From: Leuctra nigra
Taxonomy: Eukaryota; Arthropoda; Insecta; Plecoptera; Leuctridae
Assembly: GCA_934045905.1 (NCBI GenBank)
Contig: OW203768.1
Coordinates: forward strand, 22,473,060 to 22,537,059
Direction of reading: 5' to 3'
Length of the DNA: 64,000 nucleotides
This document shows, in pieces, positions 33,066-45,505 of the stretch. The notes under the pieces were generated by a model. The model did no database searches, was not told the origin of the DNA, and worked only from the letters and a program-made list of their open reading frames with translations. How positions within the stretch are numbered: position 1 is the stretch's first letter; every line of letters begins with the position of its first letter. The position numbers were made by a program, and so were the translations under genes.

Positions 33066-33434
33066 TTAAGAGGGCTGAGTAGTGAGCGTGGCCTTGAAGA
33101 GTTTTTTAATCGATTTTTATCAATATCTTTTACCAATGTAATTGTTAACAAAATAGGGTTTTGTACGAGTATTCAGAACCGTTCAATGAAAATAATTTCA
33201 TCATTTGGAATAAGTTATTAGTTTTATTTTGTCCAACAGATGTTTAGTGCCATAATTTTACTAATTTTCGGGCATTAAACGTCTGTAGGACAAAGCAAAT
33301 CTAATAAACCATTACAAGCTATGGAATTATTTTCATTGAACTAATACTACAAAGCCTTATTTTGTTAACAATGGTAAAAGATATTGTTAAAATCGATTAA
33401 TAAACTCTTCGAGGGCAAACTCACTACCCAGCCG
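33066..33434. mobile_element. Foldback MITE, copy 2
   Basis: A diverged full-length relative of 5672-6066: TTAAGAGGGCTGAGTAGTGA at the left, CTCACTACCCAGCCG at the right, the centre TTTTCGGGCATTAAAC, and the same TTGTCCAACAGATGTTTAG segment. The arms have drifted more than in copy 1. Confidence 0.85.
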
Positions 33435-33701
33435 AAAATACATTGGAATCACCGACTTGACGACCCCTAACAATCCCAACACGTCCACATCTATGCGATT
33501 GTGTCGCCTCAATATCCTTGGATTCGGTAGAGAACTAGCTAAGTGCAACCGAGCTAACTGCACGGATGAATGCACTCGCAAATGTCCACCTCCAACCTGC
33601 AATTTATCCTTCCGTCATCGTCGCTAGCTGCACTTTTCCCAATCACTCGATCACTGACCCAGCAATCACTAACAACCTTGCAAAGAAAGCGATCGGATTA
33701 C

Positions 33702-33757
33702 CTGAATGCCGTGAACTGAGCCGTTAGTGTCGCCGCCTCAACGCTCGCTAGAAGACT
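33702..33757 (-). promoter_or_regulatory. nuf: Candidate alternative 5' UTR exon and promoter of nuf (33.7 kb)
   Basis: The minus strand shows an initiator-like GTTAGTCAGTC at about 33757, then CpG-rich sequence TTCTAGCGAGCGTTGAGG, and a good donor CATTCAG|GTAATC ending the exon at 33702. It lies 2.4 kb upstream of the exon whose acceptor leads straight to ATG ATG GCG. No ATG lies inside, so it would be untranslated. This is inference from motif layout; no transcript evidence is available. Confidence 0.4.
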
Positions 33758-34349
33758 GACTAACAACCCCTCAAGATCACAGGAGCAGACAGGAGGCTGT
33801 GCAGATGCAAGGCGCCACTCCTCTCATTCATCCCTTGTCAAAGGTCATGCGGAGCCCTTTAGAGGAGCACGTGGCGGGACAGCTGTAGCGCCCTTCACAC
33901 ATGCCTCAGCTGGGATAGCGCCCTTCACAACATGTCCAGCTGGCAATGTCAGCATGTGCCACATACATCACAACAACTGCATATGTTAGGTTTCCGCTTT
34001 TATTTCTGTCAGATCCTTCCGGGAAAGAATTGCGGATCGTGTTCCAACTCGAGGTTTTAAAAGTGGATAAAATCTTCAATGGATGACCTTATTTTTTTAT
34101 TTCAGTCATTGACAACTTATCAATAGTTTTTCATTGGCGTATCCTGTCTTGATTATGTGGACGATTATCAAGACTTAAGTAGCCTACCTATAGGCCCCTA
34201 TAGAGTGTATTGTTATATAACTCGTCATTAAAATGGGAAGATAATAGGAAGACGAAATAGTATGGAAGGTATTTTAGGAACTAGGAAGCCAAAAGAGTAT
34301 GGAAGTTATTTTTAATGGTATTAACACCGCAATCTTCTGTCACTAGGCA

Positions 34350-34445
34350 AAGGCACCATGATGAAGAATAGACGTAGGATGGACGGAAGAGGCGATCGTG
34401 GCCTAGTAGGGAACCTTCCCATCATTTGCCTCGACTGAGATAAGT
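34350..34445 (-). repeat. SINE family A fragment
   Basis: Family body GATGATGAAGAATAG ... GGCGATCGTGGCCTAGTAG ... TTCCCATCATTTGCCTCGAC, without a head. Confidence 0.65.
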
Positions 34446-34902
34446 CCTAGGGTCCTAGCAGTGTCAGGTATGTAAGTGTCATGTAGTGTCGCGTGCTACG
34501 GTCTCTGGTTGCTAAGGACAACATGGCGTAAGAATGAGTCATGATGCAGACGAATGAATGGGCAAGGTGGATGTGTGCAGTCACTGAGTACAGGGAAACC
34601 AGCCAGTCAGCCGTGCTAACACAATTCACACCTACATTCCATGGACCACTGATCGACCAGGTATTCTCCAGTCTCGACTGGTGTCCGCCCAACTTACTGA
34701 TGATGTCAGCAATTAGCAGGTCAATGACGATACGCTGTCTGCAGGACACAAAACCAATTCCACGGGGACACAAAACTAAAACAACAAGTCAATGAACCAC
34801 GATTAGTGGAAACGTATGGGAAAAAGATTCCCGGGACAGAGGGAATATCTAGAAACGAAAATCTCATTTCAATACGTTCATTTGTATAGGTACCGATAGG
34901 TA

Positions 34903-35103
34903 CACTCGACAATTCATAAAACGGTATTTGAAAGAAATGGATTGTCTGAAAAAATGTGATGGCATCATCTCTATACTTACTCGTCATCTACCTCTAGTAG
35001 GTGAGCTCTGATTTCATTGATAATAACAAGGATTGATTGTCAATGAACCATGACCAGCAGCCAATCAGTTTCGTTCAAATACCGTTTTATGAATTGTCGA
35101 GTG
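34903..35103. mobile_element. MITE with 35-bp inverted ends
   Basis: CACTCGACAATTCATAAAAC at the left is exactly inverted at the right end (…GAATTGTCGAGTG). The arms continue with ACGGTATTTGAA. A decayed relative sharing GCTGGTCA and GCCAATCxGTTTC is at about 55900-56100. Confidence 0.85.
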
Positions 35104-35861
35104 CCAATAATTTTTTTAATTAGGGTTATATTTCTAAGCTTACAGTGAGTGAATTATGTTTTATTTAAAGTAGTATCTACATTTGACACGGAATTTGCAG
35201 CAGCGAAAAAACTATTTTCTCATTGGAATTTATATTTTCCACGATAATTTTGGCTATTTTTCTGGCACTACATCCATTTCACCCCATAACAATAGAGGAG
35301 CAAAGAAAATCCACATTTCTGAGGTGTATACCTCAGAAGGTATTTTTATTGGCGATTGTATTTTGGCGTTTGCCCTCTGGCGCTGAAAGGTCCTCTCCAA
35401 ATGGACTTATAGTGATACGGGATTATAATGCATGTTTTGATTTATTTTGCTTCATATCTATATGTATGCTGAAGGGTTAATTTTGAGTGTATTTCTCTAA
35501 TAACAAAAAAATACTAAATTCTACCTACCCAAAAATTTACGTTATTTGAAATTATATGTAAAAACTTGATCTCAATCACTGTGTTATTGGTACACTCGTG
35601 TCCTATTAGTTCGTAACTATCCCATCTTCATCCAGCATCAATGGATCAACAAGACGTGGATCGAAAGCTCAAGATGCAGTGAAAACACTTGGATTCAGCA
35701 GACAATGAACAATACTCCGTAAAACCTCCGAACATTCAACACGACTAGAACAGAAGCGTGAGGATCTTGAAACAAAGATGAAATTCATCTCACACATTCC
35801 AAGTACATGAATGTGGTGTGAAACTGAGACGGGAGTTGGCTCAGCGAGCAGCGCGCGGGAC

Positions 35862-35921
35862 TGTCATTCTGTCATTTGAGACTTTCATTTGAGACTGTCA
35901 TTTGAGACTGTCATTTGAGAT
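35862..35921. repeat. Short tandem repeat, TCATTTGAGACTG x4
   Basis: Four consecutive TCATTTGAGACTG-type units of 13-16 bases, directly after a tRNA-like A box (GTTGGCTCAGCGAGCAGCG at about 35834). Confidence 0.85.
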
Positions 35922-36725
35922 CACCTCAATTTCACAAAATTGAAAGAAAAATTTGTCTGAAAGGTTAAAATTTCGTTCTGGTCAAAATTAAGCCAGTTGA
36001 AAAGTCCAAAATAACAATAATTTGATGGTATAAAATATATATATATATATTTTCACACTCGGGTAACTAAGTTCATTCATAAATATATGTTTTAGAAATT
36101 CAGTTGACATTTTGGCGAAAACCTGTCGAGTGACGTCATTCTTATCAACCAACAATGGTGTTACCATGGTTACAATAAAAGATGACAATACTCAACAGCT
36201 ATGCCGGTTTCCCACCAATATGTCCACTGAATTTAAATTTCATATTTATGATGAATGAAAATGTACGCATTTTAGTTTGAAAATAGTTTGTTACACCAAA
36301 CATACATTATTATTTTGAAAAATTTTATTTTCACTGTTTATATTGTTTTGTTTAATATTGATCCTGAGGGCAACATTCAGTTGAACAAATGCTGGGATAG
36401 TTTCATCAATGGTGCTCATGTTTAGTTGATGAAACAAGAGCTCCAAGGACATAACATCTTACAATGAAGATACGTGTGTTTCTCCGAACAAAAGGTGCAA
36501 GGGTGGGAAGTGGGAGGGGGTTGGGTGGTCGGATGCAAGGGAGAACACGACACTTAATGTACTTCCGGTGCAGACCGGAAACAGGCGATGTCTCCGGGTT
36601 TCTTATGTTCGTTACGTGATACCGAGTTGAACAAAGCTGCGTATCAGTTGCATTGCATTCATATCACAAGAATCTTTACCTAGCTCCGGTGTCGGCACCT
36701 CATCTTCGCAAAGTGATGCTTCCTC

Positions 36726-36804
36726 CGAGGGGTTAACAACTTGACATTTTAGTGTACACCTGATTTTTTGATTTTATGATTTTTTGATTTTTTTTTTTTT
36801 CTGA

Positions 36805-36835
<31 letters not shown>

Positions 36836-37134
36836 TTGTTGATTTTTTCTGTGATTTTTTGATTTTTTATGATTTTTTATGATTTTTTGATTTTTATTTA
36901 CATACTTGATTTTTTTTGATTTTTTTGATTTTGCTGTGATTTTTTCTGATTTTTTCTGATTTCGTCTGATTTTTTTGATTTTTTGATTTTTTTTGATTTT
37001 TTTTTTTTTTTTTTTTTTTACATACTTGATTTTTTTGATTTTTTTTTGATTTTGATGTGATTTTTTGATTCTTTTTGATTTTTTTTGATTTTTTTTCAAA
37101 GTGTACACTGATTTTTTTAGTTGTTCACCCCTCG
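36726..37134. mobile_element. hAT-type element with CGAGGGGTTAACAACT ends and GATTTTT filling
   Basis: The left end CGAGGGGTTAACAACT and right end AGTTGTTCACCCCTCG are inverted, each followed inwards by AGTGTACAC. A perfect 8-bp duplication GCTTCCTC flanks it (36718-36725, 37135-37142). The interior is almost wholly a (GATTTTTT)n-like tract; the Lys-rich minus ORF here is its translation. Confidence 0.88.
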
Positions 37135-37343
37135 GCTTCCTCCGGCTTTAGTACTCGAGTACAGATGTCTACGAAGTCTTTACAAATATATATGAACTAC
37201 ACAGATGACTATTAAGCTTTTAGGTAATTGACGAACTGTCAGACAAATCTTGACAGAACGCGATGATCGGCGAGTTTTGTCGTGCATGTAATAGAGTAGG
37301 CTGTGCTAGAGAGGGCTGTGCATGATGAAAGGTGAAAACAAGG

Positions 37344-37850
37344 ACAAATAATTTGCAAGTGATTAGTGTGCGATTATGTTTCTCTATTTTACTTTCGTTT
37401 CTCAACGAATCGGATGAGTACGCTAAAAAATTACAAGCTTATTCAGTATATTTGCGAGTCAAATTTCAGCTTGATCAGATTTGGGAAAATAAACAGTCGA
37501 GTGGAAAAAAGTACCAAAAAGGTAGAATCTCTTGGACTATATTATTGATTTAAAATATTGATTGGTTAGTAAACAACACTAATTTAATATATTCGGCCAA
37601 ATAATTTGCAAGCGATTAATGTGAAATTGATGTGTTGACTATTCAACTATCGTTTCTCATCGAATCGAGGAGTAAGTTCAAAAATTACAAGCTTTTTATT
37701 CGTTGAATTGAAGTTTCTTTGAGAGAAAATTTTAACTTGATCAGATGAGCGGTAATTTTGAAAATAAACAGTCGAGTGCAAAAAAGTACAAAATAGTAAA
37801 ATCTCTTTGACTACCTATCTTATTGATTAAATCAAATTGGTTTGTAAATA
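37344..37850. repeat. Diverged tandem duplication, unit 254 bp
   Basis: CAAATAATTTGCAAG starts at 37344 and 37598. Both units continue through TCTCANCGAATCG, ATTACAAGCTT, AAAATAAACAGTCGAGTG and ATCTCTTxGACTA. Two copies only; no coding. Confidence 0.85.
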
Positions 37851-38107
37851 ATCTGTCAATATCAACTTGTCAGAAGAATGTGTGTTAGGAATAATGCATT
37901 CCCCGAGTGTTATGGCCAGCTGAGCATCAAGTGCATACGTGTGATGTGATAGTATACCTGGTGGCCGCAGTCCATGTACGGCCATGGTGTTTACTACAAG
38001 CAAGTGATTGAACGACACTTTCATTGTCGTGGCTAATTCATTGCTGGGTCACCTCACTGGCAATCACACACACTATCATCTCGCCATTCCTTCCTAGTAC
38101 TTTCAGA

Positions 38108-38882
38108 CATAGGCGTGCGCAGGAGAAATCATTAGGGGGGGGCCAGCATGGGCGCCGGCAGGATTAATGACAAGCGAAAAAAATTGCCACGGGTTAAGGG
38201 GGGGCGTGAGGGGCGCGCCCCCCACCTGGCCCCGCAGGGCGTTTTTGGATTTTTTAACTTTAAAATCAATTTTAAGACGTTCTGAGGATTTTTTTTTTTT
38301 TACATTTTACTTACCTTTTTACTTCAATAAGGTGTGGGGGTACGCCCCAAAACCTAGCCAGGCAGAGCATTTTGTAGTTTTTGGCACTTCAAAATGAATT
38401 TGAGACGTTTTGAGGTGCACTTTGTTCACATAATGCAACTATATACGTTAAACACCACAACACTTTATTTTTTCACGACATATAAACATAAATTGTGCCG
38501 AAAGGGGGTTCGGGGGCGAAGCCCCCGAGAAAATATTCTCTGAGAGTCATACATATTAGAGCAATTTTGAGGCATATTAAAAAGAAATAATTTGTAGGGG
38601 AAAACCCCAGAAATTCATGAACAAATCGTGTTTTTGGAAGGTTGTTTAGGCATTGTTTTCGTGGTATTTTCTTCAAAATATATATTTTTTTATCAACCTA
38701 GTACTTGATACTAGTAATGTGAGCAACTCCAGTTTGCCCCGCAGGGAGATTTTTTTGTTTAAACCATTTTAAAACAAAATTTTGACACTATGAGGACCTC
38801 ATTTTATAATTTTTTAGTTGAGTCTGAGCCATTAGGGGGGGGGCCAAGGCCCCCCCGGCCCCCCCCCGTGCGCACGCCTATG
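38108..38882. mobile_element. hAT-type non-autonomous element
   Basis: Inverted ends CATAGGCGTGCGCA and TGCGCACGCCTATG with a perfect 8-bp duplication CTTTCAGA (38100-38107, 38883-38890). It contains CCCCGCAGGG palindromes, G/C homopolymers at both ends and GGTTCGGGGGCGAAGCCCCC. No transposase ORF. Confidence 0.93.
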
Positions 38883-39679
38883 CTTTCAGAACAAGTATCA
38901 GATCATTTGATAGGTTCTGCTTAAAATCTGACCACCTCCATAATTCACAACTTATAAAGGTAATAAACGAATCCGTATTAATCGTTACTTGGCGGGTAAT
39001 ATTTTGGTTTATCTAGTTTCCTATTCGTAGGCCGCCATCTTAGTAAACGCTTGTTGTCCGAACTAAAAGCTTTTGTTACAGAATGCCGTGAAGAGTATTT
39101 TTTTTTAATTTTGTGCTTGCAGAACTTAATTGCAATCGTGAGAACTATATTATGTAAATTAAATTCAAACTTAAACCCACTTCATGGCTAAGTACGAGCT
39201 GACATGCAGGTGGGCATGAGGCTGTCGCGCCCTACCACTAGGGAACCTCCACCTGAGCTATTACGTCACTGGGATGCTAATGGCCGCCGTGTAGATGAGG
39301 AACTGACCGCCAAGGACTGTTACGTCATGCGCGGCTAACATATGATCTCATCAGCGCGGATTATCCAACACAGCCATCCGTGCAGACCAACACAACTTCA
39401 CTGACACCTCCAGCTACTAGCATTGAGATGGGAGGAAATGTTGTTATGAAGAAGTTGACCAGCACTCAAGGTCAGACAGAATGTTATGCAGGAATATGAA
39501 ATATACGCTTGAAATAATACGTAAACAGCTGATCTCTTGGGCCATGCCGTTTCATGCTGGGTTTTGAAAACTATATTTTGTTCTGGCGAGTGTTTATTGT
39601 ATTCAATAAAGGGCAGAAACCGGGCCGATGCTGGGTAAGCCGGGCAACTGCCGGGCAGGTTCAGGCAACCCATGTTTTT

Positions 39680-39960
39680 TTTTGTCTGGGGCTTAACATC
39701 GCACTGTTCTGCAATGAAGCTAATGGCGACGGATGAATGATTATGATGATGATTGGGAGATGATGGTGAAGCGTAGGTGAGGATGGAAGGTGGGAAGGAG
39801 GCGGTCGTGGCCTATTAGTAGGGTACCTTCTCAGCATTTGCCTGTCGACTGAGGGAAGACAACGAAAAAACCCCAATCAGGAAGGACGGCCGCGGGAATC
39901 GAACCCGGGCCTCCGGAATACAAGTTCCGAGCGTTACCACTCAAGGCTCCCCAAACGAAA
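39680..39960 (-). repeat. tRNA-derived SINE (family A), best-preserved copy
   Basis: The minus strand starts with a tRNA-like head: GGGGAGCCTTGAGTGGTAAC (A-box region) and, about 30 bases on, GGGTTCGATTCCCGCGG (B box). It is followed by the family body with CCTACTAATAGGCCACGACC and CATCATCATAATCATTCATC, ending at AACAGTGCGATGTTAAGC. It defines the orientation of the other copies. Confidence 0.85.
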
Positions 39961-40019
39961 AAGTCAAAATTGAAAGAAGGTAGCGACTTTTGTCTTCCCA
40001 AGTTTTAAGGAAACACTGT

Positions 40020-40205
40020 GATATACCATGACAGGACGGCCAGTGACCGTCCTTCCTTTCTGACTGAGGTTTTTCAAAGTTTTCCCTCAGTCGAGAGGAC
40101 AATACAGAAAATGTGCCCTACTAATAGGCCACGACCGCCTCCTTCCTAACCAACTCTTCATCATCATAATCATTCGTCATTAGCCTATCTACAGAACAGT
40201 CAAGA
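40020..40205 (+). repeat. SINE family A copy, opposite orientation
   Basis: CCCTCAGTCGAGAGGACAAT, CTACTAATAGGCCACGACCG and CATCATCATAATCATTCGTC in the plus direction, lying tail to tail with the copy at 39680. Confidence 0.8.
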
Positions 40206-40970
40206 ACTATTTCAACGAGCTACTAAAAGTATTAAAAAAACTTTATTGCAAGTACTCTAACTTAGCCCTGAAGTGCAATATAATTGAACTTAATTAGCAT
40301 AATTCAGTTCCCACCATCGAAGTCGGCATTGCAGTGATATCATCTCTCGCCGTGTGAACGGACATGCATTCTGAATGAGTGTTTCAACTCGGCCGCAGAT
40401 TCAGCTGGCCCAGAGCAACTCCCACGCGAACAATAGCCGCGGCATTCCTCGCTAATGCAGCAGAGTTTCCCTTGTTAATTGCCAATTAACACGCTCATTA
40501 TGCGATAACCATTGACTCGGATTCATCGCTGTCAGTCAACACAGATTCGCACTGATTCTGTGCAGATATGTGAGACCATTGGAATCATCCCAGCAGAAAG
40601 AGTTCGCTAAAGATGAAATGTGAAGATAGCTTTTTTCCAAGAATTCGTCATACTTTTGGAACAATTTGATGTGTTAAATAATGTATTTAGTATGAGTACT
40701 TATAAAGAGCGCACCTGTAGCCCACAAAAGCCATAAATTCACAACAAACAAATACAATTGGAATGATGAAATTAATGCGGGGTCCACGCTCTACCAACTG
40801 AGCTACGGTGAATAATTCCAAAATGCAAGTTGGCATCATTTGGCATTGGATAGTTTTCATATTTCTAGAAACCAAAAAGACACTTTGCTGGGCAAGTGAC
40901 CATAATTTATTACGTAAAAGAAGAGGATTGTCGCCAATTTCTTCAAACTATATACTTCTGTCTGTACCTC

Positions 40971-41180
40971 AGAGGTAGAAGGACGGGAGTCAATTTCAAT
41001 GATTTTTCAAAAACCAGTATTTCTGCCTTCATCCAATCATATTTTGTAACATTACACAATGTAAGAGAAACAATATAACTCAAGAAAATGGCAACTGACA
41101 GCTTGGATTAAATAACACCAAAACTTTGCAATGCAAAATCGATAAACTGGACATCCGGCCTTCTACCTCTGATGTACGGA
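40971..41180. repeat. MITE/SINE family B copy
   Basis: TCTGTACCTCAGAGGTAGAA at the left mirrors TTCTACCTCTGATGTACGGA at the right. It has the TTCATCCAATCATATTT core. Confidence 0.75.
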
Positions 41181-42404
41181 TTGCATTGTCTTGAACTACA
41201 TTTCTCTTTGAATGTCGCATGAAGTTAGTCGGCAAGTTCGTGCCTCTCTCCCGTCCCGATAACCCGTACAGAAACTAAATCACGGACTCAAAACTCCTGT
41301 GCAAGTGGGTCAAATGAGCGGCCCTCGGAGCCCAACTGTTGCCCCGCGTTCAGATCGATACTCTAAATATATTCCTTCGCGGCGAGGCGCGGGGCTGCGG
41401 TCGCGACCCGGCGCCTCTGCCCACGTGGCGCCAGTTACAGGCCGGGGCGTGGGTGGCGCCCACATCACAAGTCAAACAGAAGAACAAGTCGAGGGACTAG
41501 CGAATTTCCTCATTCATGGGGAACTCTACAAACTCTACTCTACATTACTCTACATTACATTTGTAGAGTTTAAACTCTACATTAATATAGATAATTTAAT
41601 TCTACACCATAATATGCCAAGAAAAAGTGGGCAAGCTGAACTAACTTCCGAGATATATCACTTCAAAGTATTGCTTTTAGCCTCTATTTTAACATGGCGG
41701 CCATGCTAGGAATGATTTTCGTACAGCTTCAAAATGGTTTGAGACTGACTTCCCGACATAAGAATTTTGTAAAAAACTGATATGTGGTGTATCAGATGCT
41801 CTAGTATTTTTTAAAATTTTTAGATATACATGTTCCTGGACGTTTTAATGAGCTAGGAGGGTTTTAGTGAAAATAACTTGGCATCACTGGTTGAAAGAGA
41901 TGGCTCAGAGAACAGCTGTCTCATGACAGGTGCGCTCTGATTGGTTGTTTGGGATTTGAGGGAGGTGAGAATTGCAAATGCAGTGTTGCCACTTACAGTA
42001 TCCACAGCCTTCTAACAGAACATTCGTGGTGTTTTTGAAGAAGGCTGTGATTATATCGCTAGTCCCTCCTTAAGGGGCCGCCTCACATTACGAATGTTGG
42101 TCCCAACTAATTGCATTCCAGGGTCGACCTGTCCAATGTCGTCCCCAAATTCGTGTGCCCCTCGAGCCAGCTTCCCCCCTCGAGATAGTGACTCCCCTGA
42201 AATCGGGTCCCACCAGCCAGACGCCTCCCCCCGGTATGTCCCCATTCTGAACTGGCTTTCCCACTAGTTTCAGACTCCCCCGGATCGGGCCCGTTAGGTC
42301 GACCCCTTCTCATGTCCTCCACTTATCATTATCAAATTTAAAAGTAAAAATTAATGTGCGCTATATAACCTCGTCGTTGACGCACCGTTAAACCATAATT
42401 ATCA

Positions 42405-42500
42405 TATAGAACCGAACATGAGCGAACATAACCGAACAAACTCGAGGATAGCCGAACAAAACCGAACATAGCCGATTGACCCCGAGCTTACCCGAGTATA
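42405..42500. repeat. Degenerate ACCGAACAWA decamer tandem repeat
   Basis: About nine units of the type AACCGAACAT / AGCCGAACAA in a row, drifting to CCCGAGCTTA at the right. Not coding. Confidence 0.8.
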
Positions 42501-45007
42501 ACCGAACTCTGGTAGAAAACCTCAAACCTTTCTTACAAGAACATACGAAATTAAAAAAGTTATGGTCATGTTTTACTTTGTCTCAATAATTGAAATTGGG
42601 GAGGCTAGTTTGTAACTATCCCAGCATTGTATTTGCACGTTGGCCGATGCGATGTAAATGGGACTCATAGCAATGTCAAATGTCATGTTGTTATTCATGA
42701 TAAGAGAACAGATGGGAGATCCGCCCACAGATAATGCCTGGACGATGATGTATGAGAGGAGATATGGAGCTTGCAGAGTGATTTGCATAGTGGTATGTCA
42801 CACTGTATGTACTGCAAATGTCGGATGTGATTATATGATTATATAGGGACATGATGATGAAGAATAGGGCCGGACAGTGAGAGAACTGCTATTGCTATAT
42901 TCTACGGTTATAGTTTATGCGGACTTTCAAGTCTTCCTCTCCGCGAGAATAGAACGAAAAAAATATAATTAGTAGGCAAATAAATTGACAAAGTATTTCT
43001 GTAATTATTCTTTCATTAATAACTTCGCGGTTTATGAAAAGAATTATTTAAACCACTTGAAGTTCCCACGGCTTGAAATAAGAGAATTAGATATTCTTGT
43101 CACCGGAGATTTTGAAATTAAAATTTTGCAAGATTTCTAGTTAGTTGCTGCCAGCCCGATAGGCGAAGACGCAGATTTTTCTTATGTTGTTTCTAAATGT
43201 AACTTTTATTACTTTTAATTTAATTTTTAAAAGGAATTTGATGTTTTTTTCCAGCCCCGATATTTTCTTTAGGTTATTAGGAACCTATTGGTATTTTATC
43301 TATTTACTATACCGACTTTTATATTATAAAAACATTCATTGTAAACTTTTCTTTTCAAGCTGCAGCATAAAAGGGATTCAAGAGTGGTCTTCAAACGAAG
43401 AACCAAATGCCAAAAGGAAAACATTTCGCGAGGCACAAAGTGTTCATTGGTTCGAAAACTTCTGGCTCTCTTCAAACCACCTCGACATTCAACGGTGCAC
43501 GTAAAATCAGCAAATAAGCTAATTACATTCCCATTCGCGAACATTTCTGTGATCTCAATCCAGGCCAAGGAGGTTTCAATCTGTGATTTGAATTTCACAA
43601 ATGATTTCCACAACTGTTTTGAATACAGATCATGATGGTCTCATTGTTCTGCACCCAACGCGGGGTCTAAACACTGTTATTCTTCATCGGCACGCCGCGT
43701 GAACAAGTGTTCTAGCACCAAAAACAAAACTGTATTTAAATAGCACGCACAACAGATCGAGTGGTAGTGACTTTCTACCGTCTTCTTGCCTGGTAAAGTG
43801 TTGCACAGTATTGGGAATTTTAAAATTATTCATGCTTCAAATTCGATACATTTTTACCTTTAGACAATACACAGTAGTACCTAATCAATTGCTTAAGTCA
43901 TGCATGTGTACAACAATTTGGAATGAAATGCAAAGAATGGAATGTATACACAAACAATATTGACTTTAGTGAAGTTAAGAAAAAAATAAAAATTACTCAT
44001 TTTAACAATGCTTAATAGCTGTGGCCTATTAGGCCACTACAGATGACACCAAAAATGTCTAGCAGATAAAATTATAACAATTTTAATGTTATTGAAAAAG
44101 TATGCGTAATGTATATTTTATAAATGGAAATTTTTCGTCAACATGCCTTGAAAATTTTAATGTTATGAAAACTGCTATTCTTCCACCGGGTGAACAAGTG
44201 TTCTACCGCCAAAACAAACCTGTGTTTAAATATCTCGCTCAACAACGGAACGGATCGAGTGGCAATGACTTTCTATGTCTTCTTAAGAGTGCAGTGACAG
44301 TTGAGTCAGGAAGATGTTTCCCGGACAAAACTGAACACCGGTCGAATGCATCCGCCGTGACGAAGACAACTGCTCAACATTAAGGGGAAGGAAGGCCAAT
44401 GAAGCCTGCCATTTCAAGCGAGAGTAGCGAGCGTTACTACAGGACTCTGTTCGTTTTATTTATTTTTGATTTTCTTTGTGGTTTGCCTGCACTACCGAGA
44501 TTACAACGATCTACCAATAGACCTGAAGTTTTGCACGCACACTATAATGTCATGAGCGGTCACGTATATATAGTTTTTGGACAAGATCCTGTTATTAGTT
44601 GAAAATAGACATTGGAAACCATTTCACCGATCAACATGACAAATTGCACTGTCATTAGAACAATTTTCAAACAAATAGGTCAAGAACTTCACAATAATTA
44701 ACATCTTACTGACATTCTATGCATGTTTTGAAATATTTGTCAAACTTATTCCAAGAAATTATCACTGCTCCTTCCTATAATCCTAGCTATTTCCAAGGTC
44801 TATTAGAGCAGCAAGTTTCACATTTCAAGAGCGTTAGTAAACAAATGGCTTTTTGTTTTCATCGTTCAACACTTTTACTGGAGTGCAGCAAGCGTTACTG
44901 ACCGATCAAACATAGTATCATTTGAGAGTTTATGGTGCACCACTGCTCATTTGAACTGTACACGTACTCAAAGCCCAAAGTAGCAGCAAACCAGGTTTAA
45001 TCAAATG

Positions 45008-45505
45008 CAGTGTTGAATCCTGGCATACCTGAAGGGAGCCTCCCCCCCCTCCACCGGGGGGGGGGGGGGGGGGGGGGGGGGAGAATATTCTATTTCCACA
45101 TTCACTTTCTTATGTACTTCTCCCAATTCGCAAATAAGTCATGTGTCTTTTTAAATTACAAAGAAACATAGTGAATGTCTATGTTTAATGCGAATACCAG
45201 CTCAAGGCAGTTCAATTCTCCAAAACATTTTACAACCCCTACTTTTCCCCCTACTTTGACACCTTTAGCATTGTCAATCTTGTCATTCTAGACCTCCTTT
45301 AGATTGCAGATCTGACGGACCCAACATGCTCTAAAATGATTTTAAACTAATCTAAGATAGTCAGTTTTCAAAAATTTCGGTGAGCGGCAGTTTTCTGGGG
45401 GGCAAACCCTTAGACCCCTCTCTTCTCGAGTCCACCTATAACAATAATAACGGTGCCCCCCCCCCCCCCCCCCCCCCCCCGCTGAAATGTCTGAATTCAA
45501 CACTG
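45008..45505. mobile_element. hAT-type non-autonomous element with G/C homopolymers
   Basis: Inverted ends CAGTGTTGAATCC and GAATTCAACACTG, flanked by a perfect 8-bp duplication ATCAAATG (45000-45007, 45506-45513). It contains a run of about 25 G at 45057 and about 25 C at 45457. Confidence 0.93.

Noticed and set aside
36749..37108. 119-residue Lys-rich minus-strand ORF
   Set aside because: Pure translation of the (GATTTTTT)n filling of a transposon.
44102..44383. 93-residue plus-strand ORF with a diverged upstream echo at 43690-43800
   Set aside because: The shared segment (GTGAACAAGTGTTCTA, GGATCGAGTGG-type) indicates a repeated DNA sequence, but the upstream copy has no matching open frame and no protein family is recognisable.
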